DNA from: Paenibacillus aceris
Lineage (GTDB): Bacteria > Bacillota > Bacilli > Paenibacillales > NBRC-103111
DNA length: 64,000 nucleotides
Assembly (NCBI RefSeq): GCF_017874035.1
Contig: NZ_JAGGKV010000007.1
Location: forward strand, 248,001-312,000
Direction: 5' to 3'
Numbering within the stretch: the first letter of the stretch is position 1; the number at the start of each line of letters is the position of its first letter. The notes beneath the pieces are model-generated. The model saw only the letters and a list, made by a program, of their open reading frames with translations. It was not told the DNA's origin and searched no databases. Below are positions 54,694-63,792 of the stretch, piece after piece. The position numbers and the translations under genes are program-made.

Positions 54694-54815
54694 GTGCCTA
54701 CGAGGTTAGCTGGAGGGTTCGGTTGAAGGTTCCCTATGATCCCTGTCTTGCAAGATCAATTCACCCGGGTAGTGGTTCCCCCGTTTCCCCAAAAAATGAG
54801 GAATTCGGCATGAAA
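54694..54815 (-). promoter_or_regulatory. c-di-AMP (ydaO/yuaA-type) riboswitch
   Basis: The minus strand carries the family blocks ACGGGGGAACCA, CCGGGTGAAT, AGGGAACCTTCAACCGAA and CAGCTAACCTCGTAGGCA in the right order. The last block ends only a few nt before AAGGAG of the hydrolase gene. No separate terminator is visible between aptamer and ribosome site, hinting at translational control. Confidence 0.92.
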
Positions 54816-54989
54816 TATTTGGTTTTTTTAATGCTAGTCTCTTAATTCGTCATAAACATCGAAATTCCTCCTTTTAGGTTCAAATCGGTCTGAAAAAATG
54901 TGAGATTGTTCGCTTTCCAGACAAAAAAATCCCCTTTTGCAAGGGGATTGAACAAATATAAACCATATTTAGCTTTATTTATTGTGTTT

Positions 54990-55808
54990 TTAGGGGTTCA
55001 TTTTGGCGGAAAGAAGCTGAAATTGCGATGTAATGGCCCACATTTGCAAGAATATATTGAAAAGCGGGAAGAGCTGATAAATGATCAGCGCTAACAGACC
55101 TGCCCAGATATAGGTCGCTGTAACTGTAATCCCTGCCAAAAGTCCTGAACTGAGCAAAAGTATAAGAGAAAGGCCGATAATCGGAAACGAAAAGCGCATG
55201 AACGTGATGACGGTGGATACAATGCCGAGATGTGCGGCTATGGCGAATTGCACGTACATAAAGAGCAGATGGAGCAGAAAGCCATAAACCAACATGCCCA
55301 TAAGCCATGGTAGTAAGTCGAGGGAGGCTTGTTCATAGGATGTGCTGTGCGCAAGCACCTTTTGCGCTTTGGGCAATAGCCAGACGAGCGGCAGCAAAGA
55401 CAAGGCGATTCGGATGATATACGCGGCGAGGAAAGGGAGCGAGAGTTCTTTGACGCCGCGAACGAAGCGATAGCCGGCATTTTGCTCGGAATGCGTGAGT
55501 GAATAGTAGACGCCGCTGTTCAGTATCGGGGTGAACAGCATGCGAGCTAGGAGCAGGGCAGCCAATCCCCATAAATAGGAATGGCTGAGATCCGTTTTGA
55601 CTAGCTGGAATTGGCTCTCGGCGAGAAAAAGATGGAGCGCTTCCTTCGGCTGGTCCCCGCCAGGAAAGCGGTGCATGAGCGGGACCAGCACCCCTTGCAC
55701 AAGCTTATAGAGCAGGATGCCCCAGACCATTTGGTACATGAATAAGACGATTGTGGCGAAGGGTTGCCGCAGAGCCGCCCTGAAGCCGGATTTGAGATAG
55801 GTTGTCAT
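54990..55808 (-). CDS. Multi-pass membrane protein, unknown
   Basis: 272 aa with about six helices (15-37, 78-98, 125-147, 168-190, 205-228, 232-255). No catalytic motif recognised. ATG 55808 follows TTAGGAGGG. It may form a unit with the M1 peptidase gene upstream (93-nt gap containing a repeated GAGTTTTCCGAAGGAAAACT motif at 55827 and 55863). Confidence 0.7.
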   Translation of the reverse strand: MTTYLKSGFRAALRQPFATIVLFMYQMVWGILLYKLVQGVLVPLMHRFPGGDQPKEALHLFLAESQFQLVKTDLSHSYLWGLAALLLARMLFTPILNSGVYYSLTHSEQNAGYRFVRGVKELSLPFLAAYIIRIALSLLPLVWLLPKAQKVLAHSTSYEQASLDLLPWLMGMLVYGFLLHLLFMYVQFAIAAHLGIVSTVITFMRFSFPIIGLSLILLLSSGLLAGITVTATYIWAGLLALIIYQLFPLFNIFLQMWAITSQFQLLSAKMNP

Positions 55809-55901
55809 GGGTGTCCCTCCTAAGAGTTTTCCGAAGGAAAACTATCTTCGTAAGCGTGTGCTGAGTTTTCCGAAGGAAAACTTTCACGTAAGAGTGGGCG
55901 C

Positions 55902-57902
55902 CTACCAGGCGACCCACCCGAAAATAGCTTGCAGGAACTGAATAATGCCGAGATTCCAACGGATTTTCCACTTGGTATTTACTTCCGTTTGCATAAAGTT
56001 ATTGATATGTTTGTTTTCCAGAATGAGCGAGTAGTTCGGATCGATACGTACCCAGTCTACGGGCGTCGTATGGGTTAACTTGAATTCGATGCTGCTTTCT
56101 TTGCCGTCCCATGTTTTGTCGAGCACGGTGCCGTCGGCGAAATGGAACTGGATCGGCACTTCGGGTGAGTTGCCGCCGCGCTTGGCGATGAGGATCGTAC
56201 TTTCGTAAGGTCCCGTTCCTTTGCTGCCAGTGGCTTTCACGCGGATGCTCTCCACGGTGTAATCGATCATCATTGAGCCGTAGACATATTCATTGAAGAA
56301 GTCGTCCCACTTCGTTTTGGTTACTTCCTCGACAACGTTTTGAAAGTCTTTCGTAGAAGGATGCTTGAATTCCCACTTTTGAAAATAAGTGCGCATGATG
56401 CGATCCATCGTTTTGGTGCCAACCTGTTTCTCAATCGCCTTCAGCACGAGCTTGCCTCTTGTATACACATTTTCAGCATATTGATCATGTCCGGTATAAG
56501 CCCATGCATTTTGCTTGAGTGTATTAGGCGATGTGATAAAGCTGGACTCGACAGGTAAATTAGGGGATGCCCCGAACTCAGCCTCCATCACTTTGTCCTC
56601 GGCATAGGAGGTAAAGCCTTCATCCAGCCAAGCTTCTTCGAATTCATTGCTGGCCACGAGGCCATAGAAGTACTGGTGCCCGATCTCATGAACGACAACG
56701 CGTTCCAGATCCAGGTCCGGGTTCTTATCGCTCGCGCCCCAAGCCGTTACCAATGTAGGATACTCCATCCCGCCTGCGCCGTTGCCTCCGGGAGGAGGGA
56801 CGACAATGGAAAGGGTCGAGTACGGGTATGTTCCGTACCACTGGCTGTAGCGGGTAAGGGCCTTTTTGGCAGCGTACATATAACGGTCTTTCAATTCCTG
56901 ATGATTGGGATCCAGATAGAGCTTGATCTTCATCCCGGGGATTTGCGGCGTTGAGAAAGGCTCTTCCACGTACACGAAGTGAGGCGAAGCCGACCATGCG
57001 AAATCATGCACATCATCCGCATAAAATTGATACGTCTTGGTTCCGTTCTCCGTCACGGCCGGCTTCACAGGAAAACCGGTTGCAGCGACGGTATAGTTCG
57101 CCGGCACTTGAATTTTCACATCATACAGGCCGAAGTCCGCATAGAACTCTGAATTCCCATGGTACTGGTGGAGATTCCAACCCGGCTCTGTGCGTCCCCT
57201 TGTTCCCGCCCGTTCATAGGCGGCTACTTTAGGGAACCACTGACCGGCCATAACGAAGTCATCCACATAGCCCATACGTGCGAAAGCTTCAGGCAGCTTG
57301 ACAAGAAAATCCGTCTTGATCGTGACTCGCTCTCCGGCTCCTACTGGCTTCAGCAGCGGAACTTTGAGCAGGGTATGGTCGTCTTTATTGCCGTCATCGG
57401 GTTGTACAAACGCCATCCGCGGCGTAAGATCCTCTCCGTCAGCGGTCTTGACAGAAAGCAAGTCCATGCGGCCGGTACTATCGGCCGTGGCTTCATCCTG
57501 CCGCAGCTTGCCGCCGGATTCCCGCATAAACGTCGTTTTCTTAGATGCGAATGCATTCGGATATAAATGCAGATAAATTTCTTGCACAGGTACCGTTCCG
57601 GGATTTTCCCACGTTAACGTTTGCTGTCCTTGGAGCTGCCTCGATTCAGGTGTGTAGGCAACGTTCATGTGATACTCCGCAATGCGGTAGCTGAGCGGTT
57701 CCTGCGTTTGTTTCTCTGAAGATTTGCCGCGATCGGCAGGCTGCATGTCCGGTGCCGGAGCTGACGGTTCCTCTTTAGAGACGACGGGCACCGTCAGTTT
57801 ACTTGCGGATGGGAGCAAAGATTCAGACAGCAAGACAGTGCCTGCTGCAAGGAGCATGACAACGAACCATTGTACCTTGCGGTTTTTGAATAAAACACTC
57901 AA
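55902..57902 (-). CDS. Membrane-anchored M1-family aminopeptidase
   Basis: 666-aa zinc metallopeptidase. One N-terminal helix (VQWFVVMLLAAGTVLLSESL) and a Pro/Ala-rich linker, then the M1 fold; GGMEY-type exopeptidase motif GAGGMEYPTL and HEIGHQYFYG...NEFEEAWLDEGF giving HEXXH-x18-E. Active side is extracytoplasmic. TTG 57902 is the best start (TAGGCGGGGTGA upstream). Confidence 0.9.
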   Translation of the reverse strand: MSVLFKNRKVQWFVVMLLAAGTVLLSESLLPSASKLTVPVVSKEEPSAPAPDMQPADRGKSSEKQTQEPLSYRIAEYHMNVAYTPESRQLQGQQTLTWENPGTVPVQEIYLHLYPNAFASKKTTFMRESGGKLRQDEATADSTGRMDLLSVKTADGEDLTPRMAFVQPDDGNKDDHTLLKVPLLKPVGAGERVTIKTDFLVKLPEAFARMGYVDDFVMAGQWFPKVAAYERAGTRGRTEPGWNLHQYHGNSEFYADFGLYDVKIQVPANYTVAATGFPVKPAVTENGTKTYQFYADDVHDFAWSASPHFVYVEEPFSTPQIPGMKIKLYLDPNHQELKDRYMYAAKKALTRYSQWYGTYPYSTLSIVVPPPGGNGAGGMEYPTLVTAWGASDKNPDLDLERVVVHEIGHQYFYGLVASNEFEEAWLDEGFTSYAEDKVMEAEFGASPNLPVESSFITSPNTLKQNAWAYTGHDQYAENVYTRGKLVLKAIEKQVGTKTMDRIMRTYFQKWEFKHPSTKDFQNVVEEVTKTKWDDFFNEYVYGSMMIDYTVESIRVKATGSKGTGPYESTILIAKRGGNSPEVPIQFHFADGTVLDKTWDGKESSIEFKLTHTTPVDWVRIDPNYSLILENKHINNFMQTEVNTKWKIRWNLGIIQFLQAIFGWVAW

Positions 57903-58108
57903 TAGATTCACCCCGCCTAACAAGCATCTACAGCATGTATATGTAGACAACCTAGGGAATATTTCTGTGAGTGGAAAAGATTTGTTAGTTCGCTTTAAAA
58001 GAGGGCTTTGGCCAAGCGGCGTTCCTCTGCTCTTGTTCTCGTGGAGGACTTTAGCTACAATAAAAGCAAAGCGTCATTTTAACATTACGAAGAGTGGAAG
58101 GTGCCCTC

Positions 58109-58600
58109 ATGGAAGCGGATAAAAAGAAGCTGGCCTTAAATATAGTAAGCTCCAAAGTCAATCACAAAGGATTCGGTGCCGGAGCCATCGATCTTAGCAA
58201 CGTTTCGGGAGTTATTATCGACGGGGATGAAGCCTACCTCGATGAAGGTACGCTGCATGCCAAGAGTAAAATCGAGAAAGGGATTAAATTCTCAACGAAC
58301 AAAGAGGATGTGCCGAACGGACGCAAAGCGTGGATCGTCTGGGTTGCGGTTGACCGCACGGAAGAAGGAGCTTACTATGCCGGAATGTCGGCATGCGAGA
58401 TGCTGATCGATACAGAAGCGCGCAGGGGTTGGAAAATATTAGCGGACCACGTGAACAAGATGGATGGTGCGATGAAGCGTAAATTCATCTTTGACGGCTT
58501 GTCCGACGGCGAGCGCGCAGCCTTGAAAAAGCAGCTGATCGCCCACAATGAAGAATGGTGGAACCGCTCGGATCAAGCGCTGAAAGATGCCCTTTCGTAA
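58109..58600 (+). CDS. ywhD: YwhD-family protein
   Basis: 163 aa resembling B. subtilis YwhD as I recall it: GFGAGAIDLSNVSGVIID, LHAKSKIEKGIKF, VWVAVDRTEEGAYYAGMSAC. Function unknown, likely cytosolic. ATG 58109 follows GGAAGGTG. Neighbourhood with pbpG and speE is shared with B. subtilis, although pbpG is inverted here relative to ywhD. Confidence 0.87.
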   Translation: MEADKKKLALNIVSSKVNHKGFGAGAIDLSNVSGVIIDGDEAYLDEGTLHAKSKIEKGIKFSTNKEDVPNGRKAWIVWVAVDRTEEGAYYAGMSACEMLIDTEARRGWKILADHVNKMDGAMKRKFIFDGLSDGERAALKKQLIAHNEEWWNRSDQALKDALS

Positions 58601-58711
58601 TCGAACCAAGGCATAATTTGAGATTATGAACATTATGTGTCATCCATTGTTACGGTAAGGTGAACCGAGTATACTAGACCCTAGTGTATGTTACCTCATA
58701 TACTAGGACAG

Positions 58712-58751
58712 CAAAAAGGCAGACTAAGACGCGCTTAGTTCTGCCTTTTTG
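58712..58751. terminator. Bidirectional terminator ywhD/pbpG
   Basis: A 17-bp inverted repeat CAAAAAGGCAGACTAAG / CTTAGTTCTGCCTTTTTG between converging genes. Just upstream (58679-58706) CCTAGTGTATG / CATATACTAGG forms a second hairpin. Confidence 0.9.
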
Positions 58752-58782
58752 TGTTCTTTGGAAGCTGGGCGGAGACCGGAAA

Positions 58783-60885
58783 TCATTCGTTCCACCAGCG
58801 TTTGATATCATTCCACCAAGAGCCGTTTTGGCCTTTTGGCGAGTCTTTTTTATCATCGCCCGAAGCGGGCTTGGCGGGTTTGCCCGTGCAATACGTAGTT
58901 GGCTCCGTGCCGGAAAGAAAAGCCTCGAGATGGGAATTCGGGCAGTCCTCATTAGACAGCTTGCCGCTCGCGGGATCAATGTAAACACTAGCTACGCCCT
59001 CCGGAATTTGGAACAGCTTAGGCGGAATGGCCTCCAGCGTTTGTTCCGTGAATTCTGCGAAAATCGGCGATGCCAAATGAGACTCGACGGTAGAGATGTC
59101 CCGGTCCTTATCATAGCCGACCCATACCGCAGTAGCGAGCTCCGGTGTGAAGCCGACCAGCCAAGCGTCGGTATCCGTCGTTCCGGTTTTACCGGCAATC
59201 GGCCGTTTGATGGTGCTGGCGACACGATTGCCTGTCCCACCTTCCTCGAAAACACTCTCCATGAGATTTGTCATCACGTAAGCCACAGCTGGGTCCAGCA
59301 CTTGCTCCTCTTTCGGATGTGCTTCATATAAAACTTTACCGTTCGCATCCTCGATTCGCGCAATCGCGGTCGTTTCCTTATGCACGCCTTGATTCGCGAT
59401 CGTACCGAAGGCCGACACCATTTCAAGCGGGCTGACAGGGAAGGAACCGAGCGCAAGTGACGGCAAGGGCTTCATCGGAGAGTCAATGCCAAGCTTGCGA
59501 GCCAAATCAATGACCTTCGCAGGGCCGACATCCAGAATCGTATGCACGGCATAGATGTTGTCCGATTTGGAGATCGCTTGCCGCATATCGATATTCGCAT
59601 TCACATATTGATCGTTGAAATTTCTCGGTGTATACCGCTGGCGTCCTTCATCGTAAGTGAACACTGTCGGTTCGCTTTTCACTTGTGTGACGGGGGTATA
59701 CCCGTTTTGCAGAGCTACCATATACACAATCGGCTTAAAAGAAGACCCAGGCTGCCTCGTATTCGACAGGGCCCGATTGAATTGATTTTCCGTATAGTCG
59801 CGTCCGCCGACCATCGCTTTGATTTCACCGGTACGCGGGTCGATGGCGACGAGGGCAGCTTGCAGATCCGTCTTGCCGTTCAGCTGCTGATTGACGACAT
59901 TTTCGGCGATTTCCTGCGCTTTTTTGTCGAGCGTTGTGTAAATGCGGATGCCGCCTTCATCAAACTGTTCCTCGGAGATGCCCAGCTTTTCAGTAGCGAG
60001 TGTTCGCACATAATCCCGGAAATAAGGGGCTGCTGCAGGCTTCTTCTTCGTCAGTGGTTGAATTGTCAACTTTTCTTTGCCGGCAGCGTCTGCTGCAGCC
60101 TGTGTGATGAATCCGCTGCGTACCATCGTTTGCAGAACGACCTTCTGCCGATCCAGCGAATTTTTCATATCGTAATAAGGTGAATAGTATCTGGGCCCTT
60201 TCGGAACACCGGCGATCAGGGCACTTTCCGCGAGGGTCAGTTCGCTCGCATGTTTGCCGAAGAATAGCTCGGAAGCTGTTTCGATGCCATAGGTTGAATG
60301 ACCGTAGTAGATTTGATTTAAATAATCCGCAAGAATTTCATCCTTGCTTAGCTGCATTTCCAATTGGACCGCATACATCGTTTCTTTGATTTTACGCGTC
60401 CACGTGCGATCGTGATTTAGGTATAAATTCCGCGCTAACTGCTGCGTTATCGTTCCTGCTCCCTGTACCTTGGCCATTGCCTGCACATTCACAATCGCAG
60501 CCCTGGCCACCGCCTTCACGTCGACGCCGAAGTGATCGTAGAAATGCTGATCTTCCACAGCGAGTGTTGCTTTTATGAGATATGGCGAAATTTCATTTAA
60601 TGAGACTACCTGCCGATTTTGTCCGGAATAGAAAGTGTCAATGAGTTCGCCGTGCGTATCAAACATTTGAGAAGTTTGCAGCATTTTGGTAACCGGTAGC
60701 GTCTGCGCTCGCAAATACACGAAAAAGACAGCCGCAGCGATAAGCATAAGAACGCAGGAAGTGAAGAAAAAAGAGAACATTTTTTTGATGCGGCGCATCC
60801 AGCGCATAGACGCGGGCATCTCTTGCTCTTTTGCTTTTTGCGCAGTGCTTTTGGATGGCTGATGATTGTTTTCATTTTCGGACAT
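58783..60885 (-). CDS. pbpG: Class A penicillin-binding protein
   Basis: 700-aa bifunctional peptidoglycan synthase. Cytoplasmic tail, one helix (about 36-58), glycosyltransferase domain with EDQHFYDHFGVD (catalytic Glu), then transpeptidase with SSFKP (SxxK), SDN (SxN) and KTGTTD (KTG). Assigned pbpG (YwhE) from the ywhD/speE neighbourhood. ATG follows GGAGGTAGGAATCG. Divergent from speE. Confidence 0.92.
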   Translation of the reverse strand: MSENENNHQPSKSTAQKAKEQEMPASMRWMRRIKKMFSFFFTSCVLMLIAAAVFFVYLRAQTLPVTKMLQTSQMFDTHGELIDTFYSGQNRQVVSLNEISPYLIKATLAVEDQHFYDHFGVDVKAVARAAIVNVQAMAKVQGAGTITQQLARNLYLNHDRTWTRKIKETMYAVQLEMQLSKDEILADYLNQIYYGHSTYGIETASELFFGKHASELTLAESALIAGVPKGPRYYSPYYDMKNSLDRQKVVLQTMVRSGFITQAAADAAGKEKLTIQPLTKKKPAAAPYFRDYVRTLATEKLGISEEQFDEGGIRIYTTLDKKAQEIAENVVNQQLNGKTDLQAALVAIDPRTGEIKAMVGGRDYTENQFNRALSNTRQPGSSFKPIVYMVALQNGYTPVTQVKSEPTVFTYDEGRQRYTPRNFNDQYVNANIDMRQAISKSDNIYAVHTILDVGPAKVIDLARKLGIDSPMKPLPSLALGSFPVSPLEMVSAFGTIANQGVHKETTAIARIEDANGKVLYEAHPKEEQVLDPAVAYVMTNLMESVFEEGGTGNRVASTIKRPIAGKTGTTDTDAWLVGFTPELATAVWVGYDKDRDISTVESHLASPIFAEFTEQTLEAIPPKLFQIPEGVASVYIDPASGKLSNEDCPNSHLEAFLSGTEPTTYCTGKPAKPASGDDKKDSPKGQNGSWWNDIKRWWNE

Positions 60886-61032
60886 CGATTCCTACCTCCT
60901 CTCTATCGTTGACGCGTCGTCTTAAGTCCTTGTGCTCAAAGGCCGTATTACCCAGTATGGAAAAGCTTGGGGGTCCGTATTCAATAAATTGTAAATATTT
61001 TTTATGAAATAGGTAAAAGCCCTAGGAAATTA

Positions 61033-61060
61033 TTGCATTTTGGGGGTAATGAACTATAAT
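61033..61060 (+). promoter_or_regulatory. Candidate speE promoter
   Basis: TTGCAT, 16 nt, TATAAT (61055-61060), leaving a ~125-nt untranslated leader before speE with no recognised riboswitch. Confidence 0.55.
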
Positions 61061-61192
61061 ACAATTTGTGCGTGTGAGGGCCCGGGAAATTCTTGAGGTC
61101 CTTGCATGACTTTTTGGGCCGGTGGAACACTGTTAGAGATAACGAATGTCAGTCATTATTCATCCAATATAGAAGCGAAAGAAGGTATGAAC

Positions 61193-62020
61193 ATGGATTT
61201 GTGGTACACAGAGAAACAAACGGACAGCTTCGGCATTACAGCGAAAGTGAAAGAGACTTACGTGAGGGAGCAAACGGACTTTCAAGACCTTGCGATGATC
61301 GAAACCGAAGAGTGGGGAACTATGCTTACACTTGACGGCATGGTTATGACAACGGTAAGAGATGAGTTCGTTTATCACGAAATGGTAGCGCACCCTGCGC
61401 TTGTTACTCACCCGAACCCTGAGAACGTACTTGTTGTCGGCGGCGGCGACGGCGGAGTGATCCGTGAAATCATGAAGCATCCGAAAGTGAAAAAAGCCGT
61501 TCTCGTCGATATCGACGGCAAAGTGATTGAGTATTCCAAAAAGTACCTGCCAACCATTGCCGGCGAACTGGACAACCCGCGCGTTGAAGTTATCGTAAAC
61601 GATGGTTACATGCACATTCATGATCACAAAAATACATACGACGTTATCATGGTCGATTCCACAGAGCCGGTTGGCCCGGCAGTTGAGCTGTTCACCAAAG
61701 GCTTCTACCAAGGAATTTATGATGCTTTAAAAGAAGACGGGATCTTCGTTGCGCAAACGGATAACCCTTGGTTCAAAGCAGACCTGATTCAAACGGTTAA
61801 CCGTGATGTCAAAGAAATCTTCCCAATCGTTCGTGTATACAGCGCGAACATTCCTACGTACCCTAGCGGTCTGTGGACTTTCACAATGGGCAGCAAAAAG
61901 CATGACCCTCTTCAAGTTGAGGAAGCTTCCATTCCGGAATTCCCAACGAAGTACTACACAGCACGCCTGCATAAAGCAGCTTTCATTTTGCCTAGATTTG
62001 TTGAAGATTTGATTAAATAA
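61193..62020 (+). CDS. speE: Spermidine synthase
   Basis: 275-aa polyamine aminopropyltransferase moving the aminopropyl group from decarboxylated SAM to putrescine. [15 protein letters not shown] (dcSAM loop), [16 protein letters not shown] and the catalytic Asp in [14 protein letters not shown] 61193 is 7 nt after AGAAGG; ATG 61187 is too close. Unlike B. subtilis, no agmatinase gene (speB) follows; putrescine must come from elsewhere. Confidence 0.96.
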   Translation: MDLWYTEKQTDSFGITAKVKETYVREQTDFQDLAMIETEEWGTMLTLDGMVMTTVRDEFVYHEMVAHPALVTHPNPENVLVVGGGDGGVIREIMKHPKVKKAVLVDIDGKVIEYSKKYLPTIAGELDNPRVEVIVNDGYMHIHDHKNTYDVIMVDSTEPVGPAVELFTKGFYQGIYDALKEDGIFVAQTDNPWFKADLIQTVNRDVKEIFPIVRVYSANIPTYPSGLWTFTMGSKKHDPLQVEEASIPEFPTKYYTARLHKAAFILPRFVEDLIK

Positions 62021-62027
62021 ATGGGAA

Positions 62028-62075
62028 AAGCCGTCAGCCATTCTTGGAAGCAAGAAGAGCTGGCGGCCTTTTTTG
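62028..62075 (+). terminator. speE terminator
   Basis: AAGCCGTCAGC / GCTGGCGGCCTT stem followed by T6. Confidence 0.88.
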
Positions 62076-62171
62076 TGCGCGGGTGAATGTTCCACCCCTA
62101 TGCCTGTGGCACTGATTTTTGCTGCCGCTGACTATGGCGGAACGTGCAGAAATGTCCATGTGAACAAGCCG

Positions 62172-62356
62172 AAGGGGAACTTCAGTCCGCTATTTACTTA
62201 AGAAACAGCCATTTGGCTGTTGAAAGGGAACTATGATCCGCTATTGTTCACTTTTAAGTGGAAAAAGGGGGCAGTCTGGGCAAATAAGATCCTGTAGTTC
62301 CGTTTAGACGGTGAAAACACCGATTTTCCGGAAATAGAGGACTCCAGTTCCCTTTC
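62172..62356. repeat. Nested-palindrome element, copy 3
   Basis: 185 bp. Outer arms AAGGGGAACTTCAGTCCGCT and TAGAGGACTCCAGTTCCCTT; inner arms AAGGGAACTATGATCCGCTA (62224) and AATAAGATCCTGTAGTTCCG (62283). The inner right arm is identical over 20 bp to that of copy 2. Confidence 0.85.
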
Positions 62357-62443
62357 GCATGGGAGGGGAGTGCAGACCCCAACCCCAGGCCACTGCCAGG
62401 CCACCCTAAGCTAACCCCAACTGCAATTGCAACCCCGACCCAA

Positions 62444-62532
62444 CCAACCGCAACCGCAACCGCAACCCCAACCGCAACCGCAACCCCAACCCCAACCCCA
62501 ACCCCAACCCCAACCCCACCCCCAACCCCAAC
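62444..62532. repeat. Hexanucleotide AACCSC repeat, G-quadruplex-prone
   Basis: About 14 units of AACCGC or AACCCC. The minus strand reads (GGGGTT)n over the last six units, the pattern of ciliate telomeres, able to form intramolecular G-quadruplexes. It lies upstream of the DinB gene. Confidence 0.85.
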
Positions 62533-62574
62533 TAGCCGCACACGCCCAGAAAATTTCGACTTGCCTTTTCAATG

Positions 62575-62609
62575 CTGACATACAGATGTCAGTCCTGCTT
62601 GGTTATACT
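62575..62609 (+). promoter_or_regulatory. DinB gene promoter with operator palindrome
   Basis: CTGACAT-ACAG-ATGTCAG (62575-62592) covers the -35 position of a TATACT -10 box (62604-62609). Candidate repressor or activator site. Confidence 0.5.
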
Positions 62610-62657
62610 AATTACATGAAGTGAAAAACAATCCTAACATTCATGGAGGTATATAAC

Positions 62658-63161
62658 ATGTTTACTACCGTAGAAAGCTTTATTAAAGAATACCAGCAAG
62701 AGTCCAAAACAACGCAGCAGCTGCTCGACGCCTTAACGGACGCATCCTTGCAGCAGCCGCAAGCCGAAGGCTACAGGCCGCTTGGTTATATCGCATGGCA
62801 CTTGGTTCACACCGACCGTGGCATGCTGCTCGGAACAGGCCTGAAGTTCGAAGCGCCGTCCGCAGCCAGCCAGCCGCCATCAGAAGCGGCAGTCATTGCG
62901 GATGCCTACAGGGCGACAACAGCAGCGATTATCGAAGCTGTCCGCACACAGCTAACCGACGCTAAGCTGCAGGAAGTTGTGAACATGTTCGGCATGCAGT
63001 GGACGATTAGCGAAACGCTGTTTGCCTACATCAAGCATGAAATTCACCATCGCGGCCAGCTCACAATTTTGATGCGTCAAGCGGGCTTGCCTGTAATCGG
63101 CGCCTATGGTCCTGCCAAGGAGCAGTGGGCAAACATTGGGATGCCAATTCCGGCCATTTAA
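62658..63161 (+). CDS. DinB-family metalloprotein
   Basis: 167-aa four-helix-bundle protein of the DinB/YfiT superfamily. Metal-binding His are visible in YIAWHLVHTDRG (about 43-54) and KHEIHHRGQLTILMRQAGLP (about 118-137). Probable thiol-dependent transferase or stress protein; substrate unknown. ATG 62658 follows GGAGGT. Confidence 0.88.
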   Translation: MFTTVESFIKEYQQESKTTQQLLDALTDASLQQPQAEGYRPLGYIAWHLVHTDRGMLLGTGLKFEAPSAASQPPSEAAVIADAYRATTAAIIEAVRTQLTDAKLQEVVNMFGMQWTISETLFAYIKHEIHHRGQLTILMRQAGLPVIGAYGPAKEQWANIGMPIPAI

Positions 63162-63178
63162 AGCGGGCGGGTAGAAAT

Positions 63179-63222
63179 AAAAAGCCTCGGATTTCACGTT
63201 TTCGTGAAACTCGAGGCTTTTT
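63179..63222 (+). terminator. Terminator after DinB gene
   Basis: AAAAAGCCTCG / CGAGGCTTTTT with inner TTTCACG/CGTGAAA pairing. Confidence 0.9.
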
Positions 63223-63376
63223 CGCATAAGTGAAGCACGGCATTCGACAGCGTTCTTGTACGGTCATCGCAGGGATACATTGAATTCGGCGAACCTTTCA
63301 TATAAACTAATACCTAACTTGCCTTATCTTGACATAAGGTGCAAAGAGGACCTGCAGAATAGGAGAATGACGAATC

Positions 63377-63787
63377 ATGACGGATAAAGCGCGTGTGCGC
63401 ATTCGCATTGAAAGTCGGAGCGGGAGCGAGACAACGGTGCAAAAGGCGCGGGGGGATCTCTACCGCAAAGGCAATCACACCTACATCCGCTATGAAGAAG
63501 AACGCAGCGAGCTTGGACGAACGGTGACGCTTATTAAGCTGGAAGAGAATCAAATCCGCATCGTCCGCCAAGGAGATGTACAAGCGGAGCAAACGTTTGT
63601 GCCCGGCGAGAGACGCATCGGATTTTATCATACGCCGCAAGGTCGCCTGGAACTCGAAATCGAGACGCATGAGCTGACCAGCGAGGCTGAGCACGGCATC
63701 GGAATCACACGATGGAAATATGATTTATACGCATCCGGCACGCACGCGGGGGAATACAGGATTAAGTTGTTAATTCAGGAGGAGTAA
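63377..63787 (+). CDS. ywiB: DUF1934 (YwiB-like) β-barrel protein
   Basis: 136-aa DUF1934 protein, calycin-like β-rich fold ([35 protein letters not shown]). Function unknown. Located directly upstream of argS as in B. subtilis (ywiB-argS), with the argS ribosome site inside its last codons. Confidence 0.88.
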   Translation: MTDKARVRIRIESRSGSETTVQKARGDLYRKGNHTYIRYEEERSELGRTVTLIKLEENQIRIVRQGDVQAEQTFVPGERRIGFYHTPQGRLELEIETHELTSEAEHGIGITRWKYDLYASGTHAGEYRIKLLIQEE

Positions 63788-63792
63788 GAAGA

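Noticed and set aside
58684..59331. 215-aa plus-strand ORF after ywhD
   Set aside because: Begins in a bidirectional terminator and is antisense to pbpG.
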